The notes under the pieces are model-generated. The model was given only the letters and a program-made list of their open reading frames with translations, searched no databases and was not told the origin of the DNA. Below are positions 51,455 to 60,596 of a stretch of 64,000 bases of DNA, piece after piece. Position 1 is the stretch's first letter. The number at the start of each line of letters is the position of its first letter. The position numbers were made by a program, and so were the translations under genes. Where the stretch lies: positions 4,960,001 through 5,024,000 of the forward strand of contig NZ_CP029192.1 of the NCBI RefSeq assembly GCF_008642315.1, given 5' to 3'. The DNA is from Streptomyces venezuelae (lineage in GTDB: Bacteria; Actinomycetota; Actinomycetes; Streptomycetales; Streptomycetaceae).

Positions 51455-52624
51455 ATGGATGTCGTTGCTGAAGCGGTGCGCGTGGTGGCCGGGTTCGCCG
51501 GCGGGGCGGCGGGGGCCGTGGGGGCCGAGGTGGGGCAGAGCGTGTCCGACCTCGTGCGGCGGCGCGTCGGGGCCGATCCGTCCGGGCGGGCCGCGCTCGC
51601 CGTCGTGGACGAGCGGCCGCGGGACCCGGACGCCCTGGCCGCCCTGACGGCGGCCGTACGGGAACGGGTCGTCGCGGACCCGGAGTTCGCCGCCGGGCTC
51701 GCGCAGGCACTGGCGCAGGCGCTCGCGGGCGCGCCACCGTCCGAGCCGCCACCACCGGCGGAGCCGCCGTCGGCGCCGTCCGACCCGCCTCCGCCCCCGC
51801 CCGAGCCGCCGCGGCAGAACACGGGCAGCATCGTCATCGACGGCGGCGCGAAGGTGCGGGGCAGCACGCTGTCGCTGGGTCCCGTGACCTTCAACAACAC
51901 CCCGGCCGGACGCACGGCACTCGTCGCGTGCCTGGCCGTCCTCGCCGCTCTCGTGGTCCTCGCCGTCTACGGCGGCACGAAGGCGTTCGACGGCGACGAC
52001 TCGCCGGGCGGGGGCGGGGTGGCCGCGTCGGGCGTGGAGGCGGGCGACGCCGCGGTCGGCGGCACGGGCGACGGGTCCGGCGACGGGTCCGGGAGCGATG
52101 CGGGTGGCGGCGGGCAGGGTGAGGGCGAGTGGAAGCCCGAGCCGTTGGCCGACGCCGACGCGGTCCTGGGCGTCCTGCCCGACACGACGAGTCTCGCGTC
52201 GGGCTGGACGATGACCAGTGCGCCCTCCGCGGAGGCCTCCTCGCAGGACGACGGCTCGACGTACGAGGGGGAGGCCGCGTACCAGGGGAGCTACGGCATG
52301 GACACCCGGTTCCGTGTGGTCGCGTACCCGAGCACGGACAAGGCCTCCGCCGCCTTCCGCGCGCGGAGCCGGGAGGCGGCCGAGGAGGGCGCGCGGCGGA
52401 TGACGATGCCGGCGGTCGGCGACGAACTCATCGCGTTCTCCCTGTCCGAGAGCCGCGGCGGGGGGTACGTCACCGAGACCACCAATTACACGATGGTCCG
52501 CACCGGCACGGTGATCACCATCGTCAGCGGCAAGGACACGGAGAGCCGGAGCTACGACAGCGAGGACCTGCGGTCCGTCACCCAGCTGATGTCCGAACGG
52601 GCGCGGAGTGCCCAGTCGGGCTGA
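51455..52624 (+). CDS. Single-pass membrane protein with Pro-rich linker
   Basis: 389 aa. Residues 1-90 form an Ala-rich helical domain ending PEFAAGLAQALAQALAG. A Pro-rich linker (SEPPPPAEPPSAPSDPPPPP) follows, then a short beta segment (NTGSIVIDGGAKVRGSTLSL), one membrane helix (TALVACLAVLAALVVLAVYG), a Gly/Asp-rich stretch and an outer domain of 160 residues with FRARSREAAEEGARRM and YTMVRTGTVITIVSGKD. The outer part resembles PknH-sensor-like or lipoprotein folds that sense surface ligands, by weak resemblance only. Its stop lies 47 bp inside the convergent AraC gene. Not a recognised family. Confidence 0.7.
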   Translation: MDVVAEAVRVVAGFAGGAAGAVGAEVGQSVSDLVRRRVGADPSGRAALAVVDERPRDPDALAALTAAVRERVVADPEFAAGLAQALAQALAGAPPSEPPPPAEPPSAPSDPPPPPPEPPRQNTGSIVIDGGAKVRGSTLSLGPVTFNNTPAGRTALVACLAVLAALVVLAVYGGTKAFDGDDSPGGGGVAASGVEAGDAAVGGTGDGSGDGSGSDAGGGGQGEGEWKPEPLADADAVLGVLPDTTSLASGWTMTSAPSAEASSQDDGSTYEGEAAYQGSYGMDTRFRVVAYPSTDKASAAFRARSREAAEEGARRMTMPAVGDELIAFSLSESRGGGYVTETTNYTMVRTGTVITIVSGKDTESRSYDSEDLRSVTQLMSERARSAQSG

Positions 52625-53576
52625 GGCCCTCCGCGCTCCGGGCCCGGTAGCGGCCGGGGGTCGTGCCGAACGTACGCGTGAAGGCGTGGGAGAGGGCGTA
52701 CGGGGAGCTGTAACCGACCTGGCGGGCCACCGTGTCCAGGGAGGCCGTCGAGTCGCGCAGGAGCGCGGCCGCGCGGGACATGCGCCACCAGGTGAGGTAC
52801 GCCATGGGGGCGCGGCCCACGAGGGTGGTGAAGCGGCGGGCGAGCGTGGCGCGGGAGACACCCGTGCGGGACGCCAACTCCTCGTTGGACCAGGGCGCTT
52901 CGGGGGCCTCGTGGAGGAAGCGCAGGGCCTGCGCGACGACCGGGTCGCCGAGCGCGGCGGGCCAGCGGGCGAGGCAGTGGGAGTCGGCCTGGGAGTCCGT
53001 CAGCCAGGCGCGCACCATGTAGACCAGGAGCAGGTCGAGAAGGCCCGCCACGGCCACGTCCCCGCCGCAGCGTGAGGCGCCCGCCTCCCTGCCGAGCAGG
53101 TCGATCGCGGTCTGCAGCTCCGGGTGGTGGCCGGGCCTGCGGGGCAGGTGGACGATGTCGGGGATCTCGTCGAGCAGGGGGTGCGCCTGGCCGCGGTCCA
53201 GGTGGTACTTGCCGCAGAGCATCTCGACCGCGGGGCCGGGCGGGCCCCCGGGTGCGCGGTCGTGCGTCACCGGCAGGGCGTGCTGCTCCACCCAGTGGTC
53301 GAAGGGCGTGGCCCGCGCGGCCGTGGGCCCGTCGGCGGGCGCGTCGGCGAGGACGTGTCCCGAGCCGCGCGGCAGCAGCACCACGTCACCGGCCGTGAGC
53401 GCGAACGGGGCGCCGCCGTCGTCCGGCAGCAGCCAGCAACTCCCCTCCAGGAGCACGCGGAAGCCGAGACCGTCGTACGAGGGGATCCTGGTGCACCACG
53501 AGCCGGCCGCCCTGATCCGGTTGGAGACCGGCTGTCCGACCCGTGCCGCCGAGATCGCATCACTGACCACGTCCAT
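52578..53576 (-). CDS. AraC-family regulator with cupin sensor domain
   Basis: 332 aa. An N-terminal cupin (AGDVVLLPRGSGHVLADAPA) is followed by the double helix-turn-helix: EELASRTGVSRATLARRFTT and LDTVARQVGYSSPYALSHAF, ending FGTTPGRYR. It is divergent from the MBL hydrolase gene (89 bp) and likely activates it. TAGGCT lies 6 nt before ATG 53576 (leaderless). Confidence 0.9.
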   Translation of the reverse strand: MDVVSDAISAARVGQPVSNRIRAAGSWCTRIPSYDGLGFRVLLEGSCWLLPDDGGAPFALTAGDVVLLPRGSGHVLADAPADGPTAARATPFDHWVEQHALPVTHDRAPGGPPGPAVEMLCGKYHLDRGQAHPLLDEIPDIVHLPRRPGHHPELQTAIDLLGREAGASRCGGDVAVAGLLDLLLVYMVRAWLTDSQADSHCLARWPAALGDPVVAQALRFLHEAPEAPWSNEELASRTGVSRATLARRFTTLVGRAPMAYLTWWRMSRAAALLRDSTASLDTVARQVGYSSPYALSHAFTRTFGTTPGRYRARSAEGLSPTGHSAPVRTSAG

Positions 53577-53665
53577 GGCGGGAGCCTAGCGCGTGAGACG
53601 TACGCGTATCCGGTTGAGGCGGACGGGCATTGAGGCGCTCGTACCCGCCTCCTTAGGTTGAGTGC

Positions 53666-54559
53666 ATGAGCGAACTCAGCGCACACAAGGTCATGTTGGG
53701 TGACGTCGAGGTCAGCCGGGTCGTCGAGGTCGGAAGGTTCCCGCTGCCGACGGAGGTCATCGCGCCCGAGGTGCCGGACGAGGTGTGGCGCGGCAACGAG
53801 AAGTGGCTCGCGCCCGACCACTGGGACCCGGGCAGCGGCGACGCCCTCGCGGTCATGCAGACGTGGGTGCTCAGGAGCGAGGGCGGGACCGTCCTCGTCG
53901 ACACGGGCATCGGCAACGGCAGGGAGCGGCCCGGGGTGCCCGCCTTCGAGGGGCTCGACACGGACTACCTGGGCCGGCTGGCCGCCGCGGGGGTCCGCCC
54001 CGAAGACGTCGACGTCGTCGTCAACACGCATCTGCACGGCGACCACATCGGGTGGAACACACACAACGCGGGCGGAAGTTGGGTGCCGACCTTCCCCAAC
54101 GCCACCTACCTCGTCCCGGCCGCCGACCACGCCTTCTACGGCCCCGAACGCGGCGACGCCGTCCGCGTGGACCACAGGTACGGCTTCGCGGACAGCATCG
54201 CCCCCGTCGTGGAGGCAGGGCAGGCCGTGCTGTGGGAGGGAACCCACCGCATCGACTCCCACCTCACCCTGGAGTCCGCGCCCGGCCACACCCCCGGCTC
54301 GTCCGTGCTGCGGCTGAAGTCGGGCACCGACCGCGCGGTCTTCGTCGGCGATCTCCTCCACGTCCCGGTGCAGATCCTCGAACCGTGCTGCAGCAGCGCC
54401 TTCTGCGAGGATCCGAAGGAGGCGGCCGCGTCGCGTGTCCGGGTGCTGGGGCGGGCCGCCGACGAGGGCGAGCTGGTGGTTCCGGCGCACTTCGCCGGGC
54501 CCGGCGCCGTGGAAGTGCGCCGTGAGGGGGAGAAGTTCGCGATCAGCCGGTGGGTGTGA
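53666..54559 (+). CDS. MBL-fold metallo-hydrolase
   Basis: 297 aa. Metal ligands: NTHLHGDHIGWN (HxHxDH), PGHTPGSSV, VGDLLH and the last His in VPAHFAGP. The lactonase/RNase Z-like subgroup with a DTGIGNGR start of the pocket suggests hydrolysis of a small ester or lactone; the substrate is unknown. TAGGTT lies 6 nt before the ATG. Paired with the divergent AraC regulator, whose inducer may be the substrate. Confidence 0.88.
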   Translation: MSELSAHKVMLGDVEVSRVVEVGRFPLPTEVIAPEVPDEVWRGNEKWLAPDHWDPGSGDALAVMQTWVLRSEGGTVLVDTGIGNGRERPGVPAFEGLDTDYLGRLAAAGVRPEDVDVVVNTHLHGDHIGWNTHNAGGSWVPTFPNATYLVPAADHAFYGPERGDAVRVDHRYGFADSIAPVVEAGQAVLWEGTHRIDSHLTLESAPGHTPGSSVLRLKSGTDRAVFVGDLLHVPVQILEPCCSSAFCEDPKEAAASRVRVLGRAADEGELVVPAHFAGPGAVEVRREGEKFAISRWV

Positions 54560-54576
54560 TCGGTCGGTGGGTGTGA

Positions 54577-55284
54577 TCAGCCGGCGGGCGTGAGCAGCCG
54601 CTCGGTGTCGTAGGGGCCGCCGATGCCCCACGCCTGGGACATCGCGTCCGCGAACGCCGCCGCCAGTTTGTGCTCGCCGCTCGCGTTCGGGTGCGTGCCG
54701 TCGTACGTGTCGACGTGGATGTCGTACGCGGGCGGGCGTGAGGCGAGGAGGAGCGGGGAGCGGGGCGTGTCCAGGTCGGCGGCCGCCTTCGCGAGGAGTT
54801 CGTTGAAGCGGGCGACCTCGGCGGCGAAGGGGGCGTCCGTCTCGGCGCGGATGTTCGGGATGACGGGGAGCAGGACCATCCGGACGTGCGGGCTGGCCGA
54901 GCGGGCCGCCGTGACGAAGGCGCGGACGTTGTCCGCGGTCTGGTCCGCGTTCGTGTAGAAGCCGAGGTCGATGAGGCCGAGGGAGACGAGCAGGACGTCG
55001 GCGGGGTCGCGGGTGAGCGCGCCCGCGATCCGCGGGGCCATGTGCAGCCAGCCCTCGCCCCAGCCCGCGAGGTGGTTGCGGGGGAAGTCCGGGGAGGCGG
55101 CGGCGTACGCGTGGGAGAGGGGCTCGCCCGCCGCCTTGTCGTAGAGCGCGGTGCGCGGGCCGACCACGGCGACGCCCTCGGGGCCGAGGGTGCCGCGCAG
55201 GTGCTGCCACATCCGGTGGCGCCAGGTGTGTTCCCCGGCGCTTCCGATGGTCATCGAGTCGCCGACGAACATGAACCTGAGCAT
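54577..55284 (-). CDS. SGNH/GDSL hydrolase
   Basis: 235 aa, no signal peptide. Block I is FVGDSMTIG (nucleophile Ser), block II SLGLIDLGF, where the usual Gly-x-Asn is replaced, and block V GTHPNASGE (catalytic Asp-x-x-His region: YDGTHPNA). It probably deacylates a sugar or lipid. The block III Asn is not obvious, so oxyanion geometry may differ. The plus-strand gene upstream ends 17 bp from its stop and the 3' junction carries a short duplicated CGGTGGGTGTGATC. Confidence 0.85.
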   Translation of the reverse strand: MLRFMFVGDSMTIGSAGEHTWRHRMWQHLRGTLGPEGVAVVGPRTALYDKAAGEPLSHAYAAASPDFPRNHLAGWGEGWLHMAPRIAGALTRDPADVLLVSLGLIDLGFYTNADQTADNVRAFVTAARSASPHVRMVLLPVIPNIRAETDAPFAAEVARFNELLAKAAADLDTPRSPLLLASRPPAYDIHVDTYDGTHPNASGEHKLAAAFADAMSQAWGIGGPYDTERLLTPAG

Positions 55285-55401
55285 CCGCTCATCATCCCGG
55301 ATGAGTGCGGCCCACTGCGATGTGAGGCTGCGCACGCTGCCCGCCCGCCCGCCCGCCCGCCCGGGCGGAGGGCGGGCGGGGGCGGATGGCACGCTTGGCC
55401 C

Positions 55402-56454
55402 ATGCGTTCGCTTCGGGCTGTTCCGTCTGCTCCGTCTGTTCCGTCTGCCCCGTCTCTGCCGGCCGTCCTCGCCGGTGTCGGCGCCGCGCTGGTCCTCACC
55501 GTGGCCGCCGCCCTGCCCGCCGCGGCCGACGGCCACGACGGGTTCACGATCGAGGACCCGCGCATCGTCGAGTCCAGCGGCCTCGCCGCGTCCCGCGCCC
55601 ACCCCGGCATCTACTGGACGCACAACGACCAGGACAAGGGCGCCTTCCTCTACGCGGTCGACTCCAGGACGGGGAAGACCGTCGCCACGATCACCATGAC
55701 CGGCGTGGGCAAGCCGCGTGACGTCGAGGCGATCTCGGTCGGCGGCGACGGCAACATCTACGTCGGCGACATCGGCGACAACCTCAACGGCACCTGGTCC
55801 AACGTCTGGGTCTACAAGCTCCCCGAGCCGAAGACCCTGAAGGACCAGACGGTCCGCGCCACGCAGTACGACGTGAAGTACGCCGACGGGGCGCGGGACG
55901 CGGAGGCGCTGATGGTGCACCCGAAGACCGGCCGGGTCTACATCGTGAGCAAGAACGAGGACGGCGGCGGCCTGTACGAGGGCCCGGAGCGGCTGTCCGC
56001 GTCCGGCACGAACGTCTTCAAGCGGATCTCCGAGATCGACCTGTGGGTGACCGACGGCGCGTTCTCGCCCGACGGCGAACAGCTGGCGCTGCGCGGGTAC
56101 TTCGGCGGCATCTGGTACGCGTGGCAGGGCGCCGGCGAGAAGCCGCAGCGCAAGGGCCGCCTGAGCGTCCCGTTGCAGCGGCAGGGCGAGTCGGTGACGT
56201 ACACGCTCGACGGGACCACGCTGATGTACGGCACCGAGGGCGAGCGGAGCGAGGTCAAGCCCGTGGAGGCGCCGGGCGGCGGGTCGGGGGACCGCTCCGG
56301 CGGGTCGTCCGGCGGTGCGGGGTCCGGTGACGGGGGCGGGGACTCCGGGGCCGAGGGCGGCTTCAAGACGGGCGCGATCGTCGTCGGGGCCGTACTGCTG
56401 GCCGCGTTCGGCTGGAAGCGCCTGGGGAAGCGGAGCGGCACCCGCCGCAGGTAG
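55402..56454 (+). CDS. Secreted, C-terminally anchored beta-propeller protein
   Basis: 350 aa. Signal peptide with cleavage near PAAADG. Mature part has SSGLAASRAHPGIYWTHNDQ, DVEAISVGGDGNIYVGDIGD and EALMVHPKTGRVYIVSKNED, typical of esterase-like phytase/SdiA-regulated propellers. A Gly/Ser linker follows and a C-terminal helix with RR tail (AIVVGAVLLAAFGWKRLGKR) anchors it in the membrane. Enzymatic activity is not assured. Start ATG 55402. The 3' end runs into an 8-bp tandem repeat. Confidence 0.82.
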   Translation: MRSLRAVPSAPSVPSAPSLPAVLAGVGAALVLTVAAALPAAADGHDGFTIEDPRIVESSGLAASRAHPGIYWTHNDQDKGAFLYAVDSRTGKTVATITMTGVGKPRDVEAISVGGDGNIYVGDIGDNLNGTWSNVWVYKLPEPKTLKDQTVRATQYDVKYADGARDAEALMVHPKTGRVYIVSKNEDGGGLYEGPERLSASGTNVFKRISEIDLWVTDGAFSPDGEQLALRGYFGGIWYAWQGAGEKPQRKGRLSVPLQRQGESVTYTLDGTTLMYGTEGERSEVKPVEAPGGGSGDRSGGSSGGAGSGDGGGDSGAEGGFKTGAIVVGAVLLAAFGWKRLGKRSGTRRR

Positions 56455-56500
56455 CCGGGTAGCCGGGTGGCCGGGTAGCCGGGTGGCCGGGTGGCCGGGC
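56452..56500 (+). repeat. 8-bp G-rich tandem repeat
   Basis: Six copies of T(A/G)GCCGGG right after the stop codon of the 55402 gene, reaching the stop of the convergent TetR gene (56509). Same composition and convergent position as the larger minisatellite at 8093-8852. Confidence 0.8.
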
Positions 56501-56508
56501 CCGCTGCC

Positions 56509-57276
56509 CTAGCCCTCGGCGCCGCGCCGGGCCACCAGGGTGTCCAGGCCGTCCAGGAGGCGCTGCAGACCGAACTCGAAGTGGTCGAAGTCCGGGCTGA
56601 ACGAGTCGTCGGCGAGGCCCGCGAGGGTCGGATAGTGGCCGCTCTTCATGATGCGTCCGAGGGTCGGGGCCTGCGCTTCCCAGAAGTCCTGCTCGGACAG
56701 GCCGTTCCTGGTCGCGGCCTCCATTTCGTGCACCTGGGTGCGGGCGACCCCGGTGACGTACCCCTCCGTCATGACGATCACCCCGATCAGCTCCGGGTCG
56801 GTGAGACCCATCGGTTTGATGCGGGACAGCACGCGGTCGAGGCCGCCGACCGCGCCGGGGCCGAGGACCGGGCGGGCCTGGTTGGCGTGGAGCAGCCAGG
56901 GATGGCGGCGGTAGAGGACGAGGGTCTCGCGCGCGAACGCCTCGACGGCCTCGCGCCACCCGCCGGTGAACGGCTCGTCCTCCTCCGGCGGCGTGTTGAC
57001 GCGGTCCAGCATCAGATCGACGAGGTCGCCCTTGCCGGGGACGTACCGGTACAGGGACATCGTGCCGGTGCCGAGCTCCGTGGACAGCCGCCGCATGCTG
57101 ACGGCCGCGAGCCCTTCGGCGTCCGCGAGCCGCACCGCCTCGGAGACGATCCGGTCCAGCGTGAGCCCCGGCTTGGGGCCGCGGGCCGGACGGCCGCCCT
57201 CGCCCCAGAGCAGCTCCAGGCTGCGGGTGATGTCGCTGCCGGTGCGCCGGTCGTCGCCGCCGTTCGTGCTCGTCAT
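56509..57276 (-). CDS. TetR-family repressor of the ABC exporter
   Basis: 255 aa. DNA-binding domain LTLDRIVSEAVRLADAEGLA ... VSMRRLSTELGTGTMSLYRY is the TetR helix-turn-helix, and the C-terminal ligand domain is of the TetR_C type with HPWLLHANQARPVLGP. Divergent from drrA-like gene; three palindromes lie between. TAGGCT 7 nt before the ATG: leaderless. Expected to bind the substrate of the exporter. Confidence 0.9.
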   Translation of the reverse strand: MTSTNGGDDRRTGSDITRSLELLWGEGGRPARGPKPGLTLDRIVSEAVRLADAEGLAAVSMRRLSTELGTGTMSLYRYVPGKGDLVDLMLDRVNTPPEEDEPFTGGWREAVEAFARETLVLYRRHPWLLHANQARPVLGPGAVGGLDRVLSRIKPMGLTDPELIGVIVMTEGYVTGVARTQVHEMEAATRNGLSEQDFWEAQAPTLGRIMKSGHYPTLAGLADDSFSPDFDHFEFGLQRLLDGLDTLVARRGAEG

Positions 57277-57307
57277 GACGCTCAGCCTAATCGCAGACAC
57301 CAGAACT

Positions 57308-57366
57308 GGGTACGGTGTACCCGTAAAACTGGGTACGGTGTACTCTCAATTGGGTACGGCGTACCC
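57308..57366. promoter_or_regulatory. Three copies of a TetR-type operator
   Basis: GGGTACGGTGTACCC (57308-57322), GGGTACGGTGTACTC (57331-57345) and GGGTACGGCGTACCC (57352-57366): GGGTAC-N3-GTACCC palindromes at 23- and 21-bp spacing, that is two helical turns, all in the same face between the divergent repressor and exporter genes. Confidence 0.85.
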
Positions 57367-57390
57367 AGAGGGTGTGGGAAGGGGCAGTCG

Positions 57391-58386
57391 ATGAAGGACC
57401 CGATCAACGGGAACGGCTTCGCGGTGCGGGCCGAGGGGCTTGAGAAGAGGTACGGGGAGAAGCGCGCGCTGGACGGCTTCGACCTGCACGTCGAGCAGGG
57501 CACGGTGCACGGGCTCCTCGGACCCAACGGCGCGGGCAAGACCACCGCCGTGCGCATCCTCTCCACGCTCGTCCGGCTCGACGGCGGCCGCGCCGAGGTC
57601 GCGGGCGCCGACGTGGCGCGCGAGTCCGCGCTGGTCCGCGGCCGCATCGGCCTCACCGGTCAGTACGCGGCGGTCGACGAGATCCTCACCGGCCGGCAGA
57701 ACCTGGAGATGTTCGGCCGCCTCTTCCACCTGGGCGGGAAGCGCGCGGCGAGGCGCGCCCAGGAACTCCTCGAACAGTTCCACCTGGAGGACGCGGCGGA
57801 GAAGGGCGCGGGTCAGTACAGCGGCGGCATGCGGCGCAGGCTCGACCTCGCCGCGTCGATGATCCTCGCGCCCGCCGTCCTCTTCCTGGACGAGCCGACC
57901 ACCGGCCTCGACCCGCGCAGCCGCCTCGAAGTGTGGGACACGGTGCGGGAGTTGGTGGCGGACGGCACGACCGTACTGCTCACCACCCAGTACCTGGAGG
58001 AGGCCGACCGGCTCGCCTCCCGCATCACCGTCATCGACCGGGGCCGCGCCATCGCGGACGACACCCCCGACGGCCTGAAGGGCACGGTGGGCGGCAGCCA
58101 CCTCGACGTCGTGGTGCGCGACCACGCCGACCTGCCCGCCGCCGTCAAGGCCGTCGCCCGCGTCTGCGACGGCGAACCCCTCTCCGTCGACGTGGAGCGC
58201 CGCGTGCAGGGCGCGGTGACGGACCGCGTCGCCGCCCTGACGGAGGTGGCGCGGACCCTGCGGGACGAGGGCGTCGCGGTCGAGGACATCGGCCTGCGCA
58301 GGCCCAGCCTCGACGACGTGTTCCTGCGGCTCACGGGCCAGACGTCCGAACCGGCGGAGAAGACGAAGCAGGAGGTCGCGGCATGA
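57391..58386 (+). CDS. DrrA-like drug ABC exporter ATPase
   Basis: 331 aa. Walker [10 protein letters not shown], signature [15 protein letters not shown], Walker [13 protein letters not shown], then the DrrA-type C-terminal domain ending [11 protein letters not shown]. It pairs with the permease downstream to export a hydrophobic compound. ATG 57391 has GGAAGGGG 6 nt upstream. Its stop overlaps the permease start (ATGA). Confidence 0.92.
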   Translation: MKDPINGNGFAVRAEGLEKRYGEKRALDGFDLHVEQGTVHGLLGPNGAGKTTAVRILSTLVRLDGGRAEVAGADVARESALVRGRIGLTGQYAAVDEILTGRQNLEMFGRLFHLGGKRAARRAQELLEQFHLEDAAEKGAGQYSGGMRRRLDLAASMILAPAVLFLDEPTTGLDPRSRLEVWDTVRELVADGTTVLLTTQYLEEADRLASRITVIDRGRAIADDTPDGLKGTVGGSHLDVVVRDHADLPAAVKAVARVCDGEPLSVDVERRVQGAVTDRVAALTEVARTLRDEGVAVEDIGLRRPSLDDVFLRLTGQTSEPAEKTKQEVAA

Positions 58387-59219
58387 GCGCCACCCTCACA
58401 CCGGTCCGGGCCGTCACGCACGGGCGTCTCTTCTGGGCCCTGTCCGACTGCTGGAACGTCACCCGCCGCTATCTGACGCACTTCCTGCGCCAGCCCGTCA
58501 CCATCGCCTGGCAGCTCGGCTTCCCCATCATCAGCGTGCTGCTGTACGGCTTCGTCTTCGGCGAGGCGATGAAGGTGCCCGGCGGCGGCGAGGACGGCGA
58601 CTACAAGCAGTTCCTGATGCCCGGCATGTTCGTGATGACGATGGCGTTCGGCTTCATGAACACGGCGATGGGCGTGGTGACGGATTCGACGAAGGGCGTC
58701 ATCGACCGTTTCCGTTCCATGCCGATGGCTCCCTCGGCGGTGGCGTCGGGCCGCGGCCTCGCCGACCTCATCGTGGCCTGCGCCGAGCTGACCATCCTCG
58801 CGCTGACCGCTCTCGCCATCGGCTGGCGCTCCAGCGCGGGCGTCGGCGACACGCTGCTCGCCTTCGGCCTGCTGCTGTTCCTGCGCTTCAGCCTGATCTG
58901 GGTGGGCGTGTACCTGGGCCTGGTGGTCCCGACCCCGGAGGCGGCGGGCGGCCTCTACGCGGTGGCGTTCCCGCTCACGATGATCTCCAGCGTCTTCGTG
59001 GCGCCGTCCCTGATGCCGGACTGGCTGGCCCCGGTCGCCGCGTGGAACCCCGTCTCGTCGACGGGCACGGCCACGCGCGAACTCTTCGGCAACCCCGGCG
59101 CGGGCGGCACGAGCTGGATCGAACAGCACGCGCTGCTGATGGCGGTGGTGTGGCCCATCGCGATCTCGCTGGTGTTCCTGCCGCTGGCGGTACGGAGGTT
59201 CAGGCGGCTGAGCCGCTGA
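58383..59219 (+). CDS. DrrB-like ABC exporter permease
   Basis: 278 aa with six helices. ABC-2 type: [60 protein letters not shown] (the conserved loop) and [17 protein letters not shown]. Start overlaps the ATPase stop by 4 bp. The operon is controlled by the divergent TetR. Confidence 0.92.
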   Translation: MSATLTPVRAVTHGRLFWALSDCWNVTRRYLTHFLRQPVTIAWQLGFPIISVLLYGFVFGEAMKVPGGGEDGDYKQFLMPGMFVMTMAFGFMNTAMGVVTDSTKGVIDRFRSMPMAPSAVASGRGLADLIVACAELTILALTALAIGWRSSAGVGDTLLAFGLLLFLRFSLIWVGVYLGLVVPTPEAAGGLYAVAFPLTMISSVFVAPSLMPDWLAPVAAWNPVSSTGTATRELFGNPGAGGTSWIEQHALLMAVVWPIAISLVFLPLAVRRFRRLSR

Positions 59220-59255
59220 GGTGCGGGGGCGCCCCCTTGCCGGGGTGCCCCTTCA

Positions 59256-59278
59256 GGGGCGCGGGGAACTGCGCGACC
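59256..59278 (+). repeat. Copy of the GGGGCGCGGGGAACTGCGCG repeat
   Basis: Forward copy of the unit seen as an inverted pair at 16153-16277. Its right end forms one arm of the terminator hairpin below. Confidence 0.75.
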
Positions 59279-59309
59279 AGCCGCATCGGACCCGCGGCCG
59301 GTCGCGCAG
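59269..59309. terminator. Bidirectional terminator between exporter and serC
   Basis: CTGCGCGACC (59269-59278) and GGTCGCGCAG (59300-59309): a perfect 10-bp stem with a 21-nt loop between convergent genes. Confidence 0.7.
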
Positions 59310-59316
59310 CGCCGTA

Positions 59317-60444
<1,128 letters not shown>

Positions 60445-60515
60445 CTAGCGGCTCAGGGCGCGGGGTCTCGGTGGTGTCCGCCGGGTGAGATCCCGCCCCC
60501 ACCCGGCGTGGACGA

Positions 60516-60584
60516 CTCGGGGCTCCGCCCCGGGCCCCGCTCCTCAAACGCCGGAGGGGCTGGATTGCCCGCCGGAGGGGCTGG
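60516..60584. repeat. Common Streptomyces intergenic repeat
   Basis: A GGGGCTCCGCCCCGGGCCCC hairpin, then CTCAAACGCCGGAGGGGCTG, then a second partial GCCGGAGGGGCTGGA (60570-60584). This unit is scattered through many Streptomyces genomes after genes. Here it follows the second P450 on the minus strand and may end its transcript. Confidence 0.75.
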
Positions 60585-60596
60585 AACTTCGCGGCG

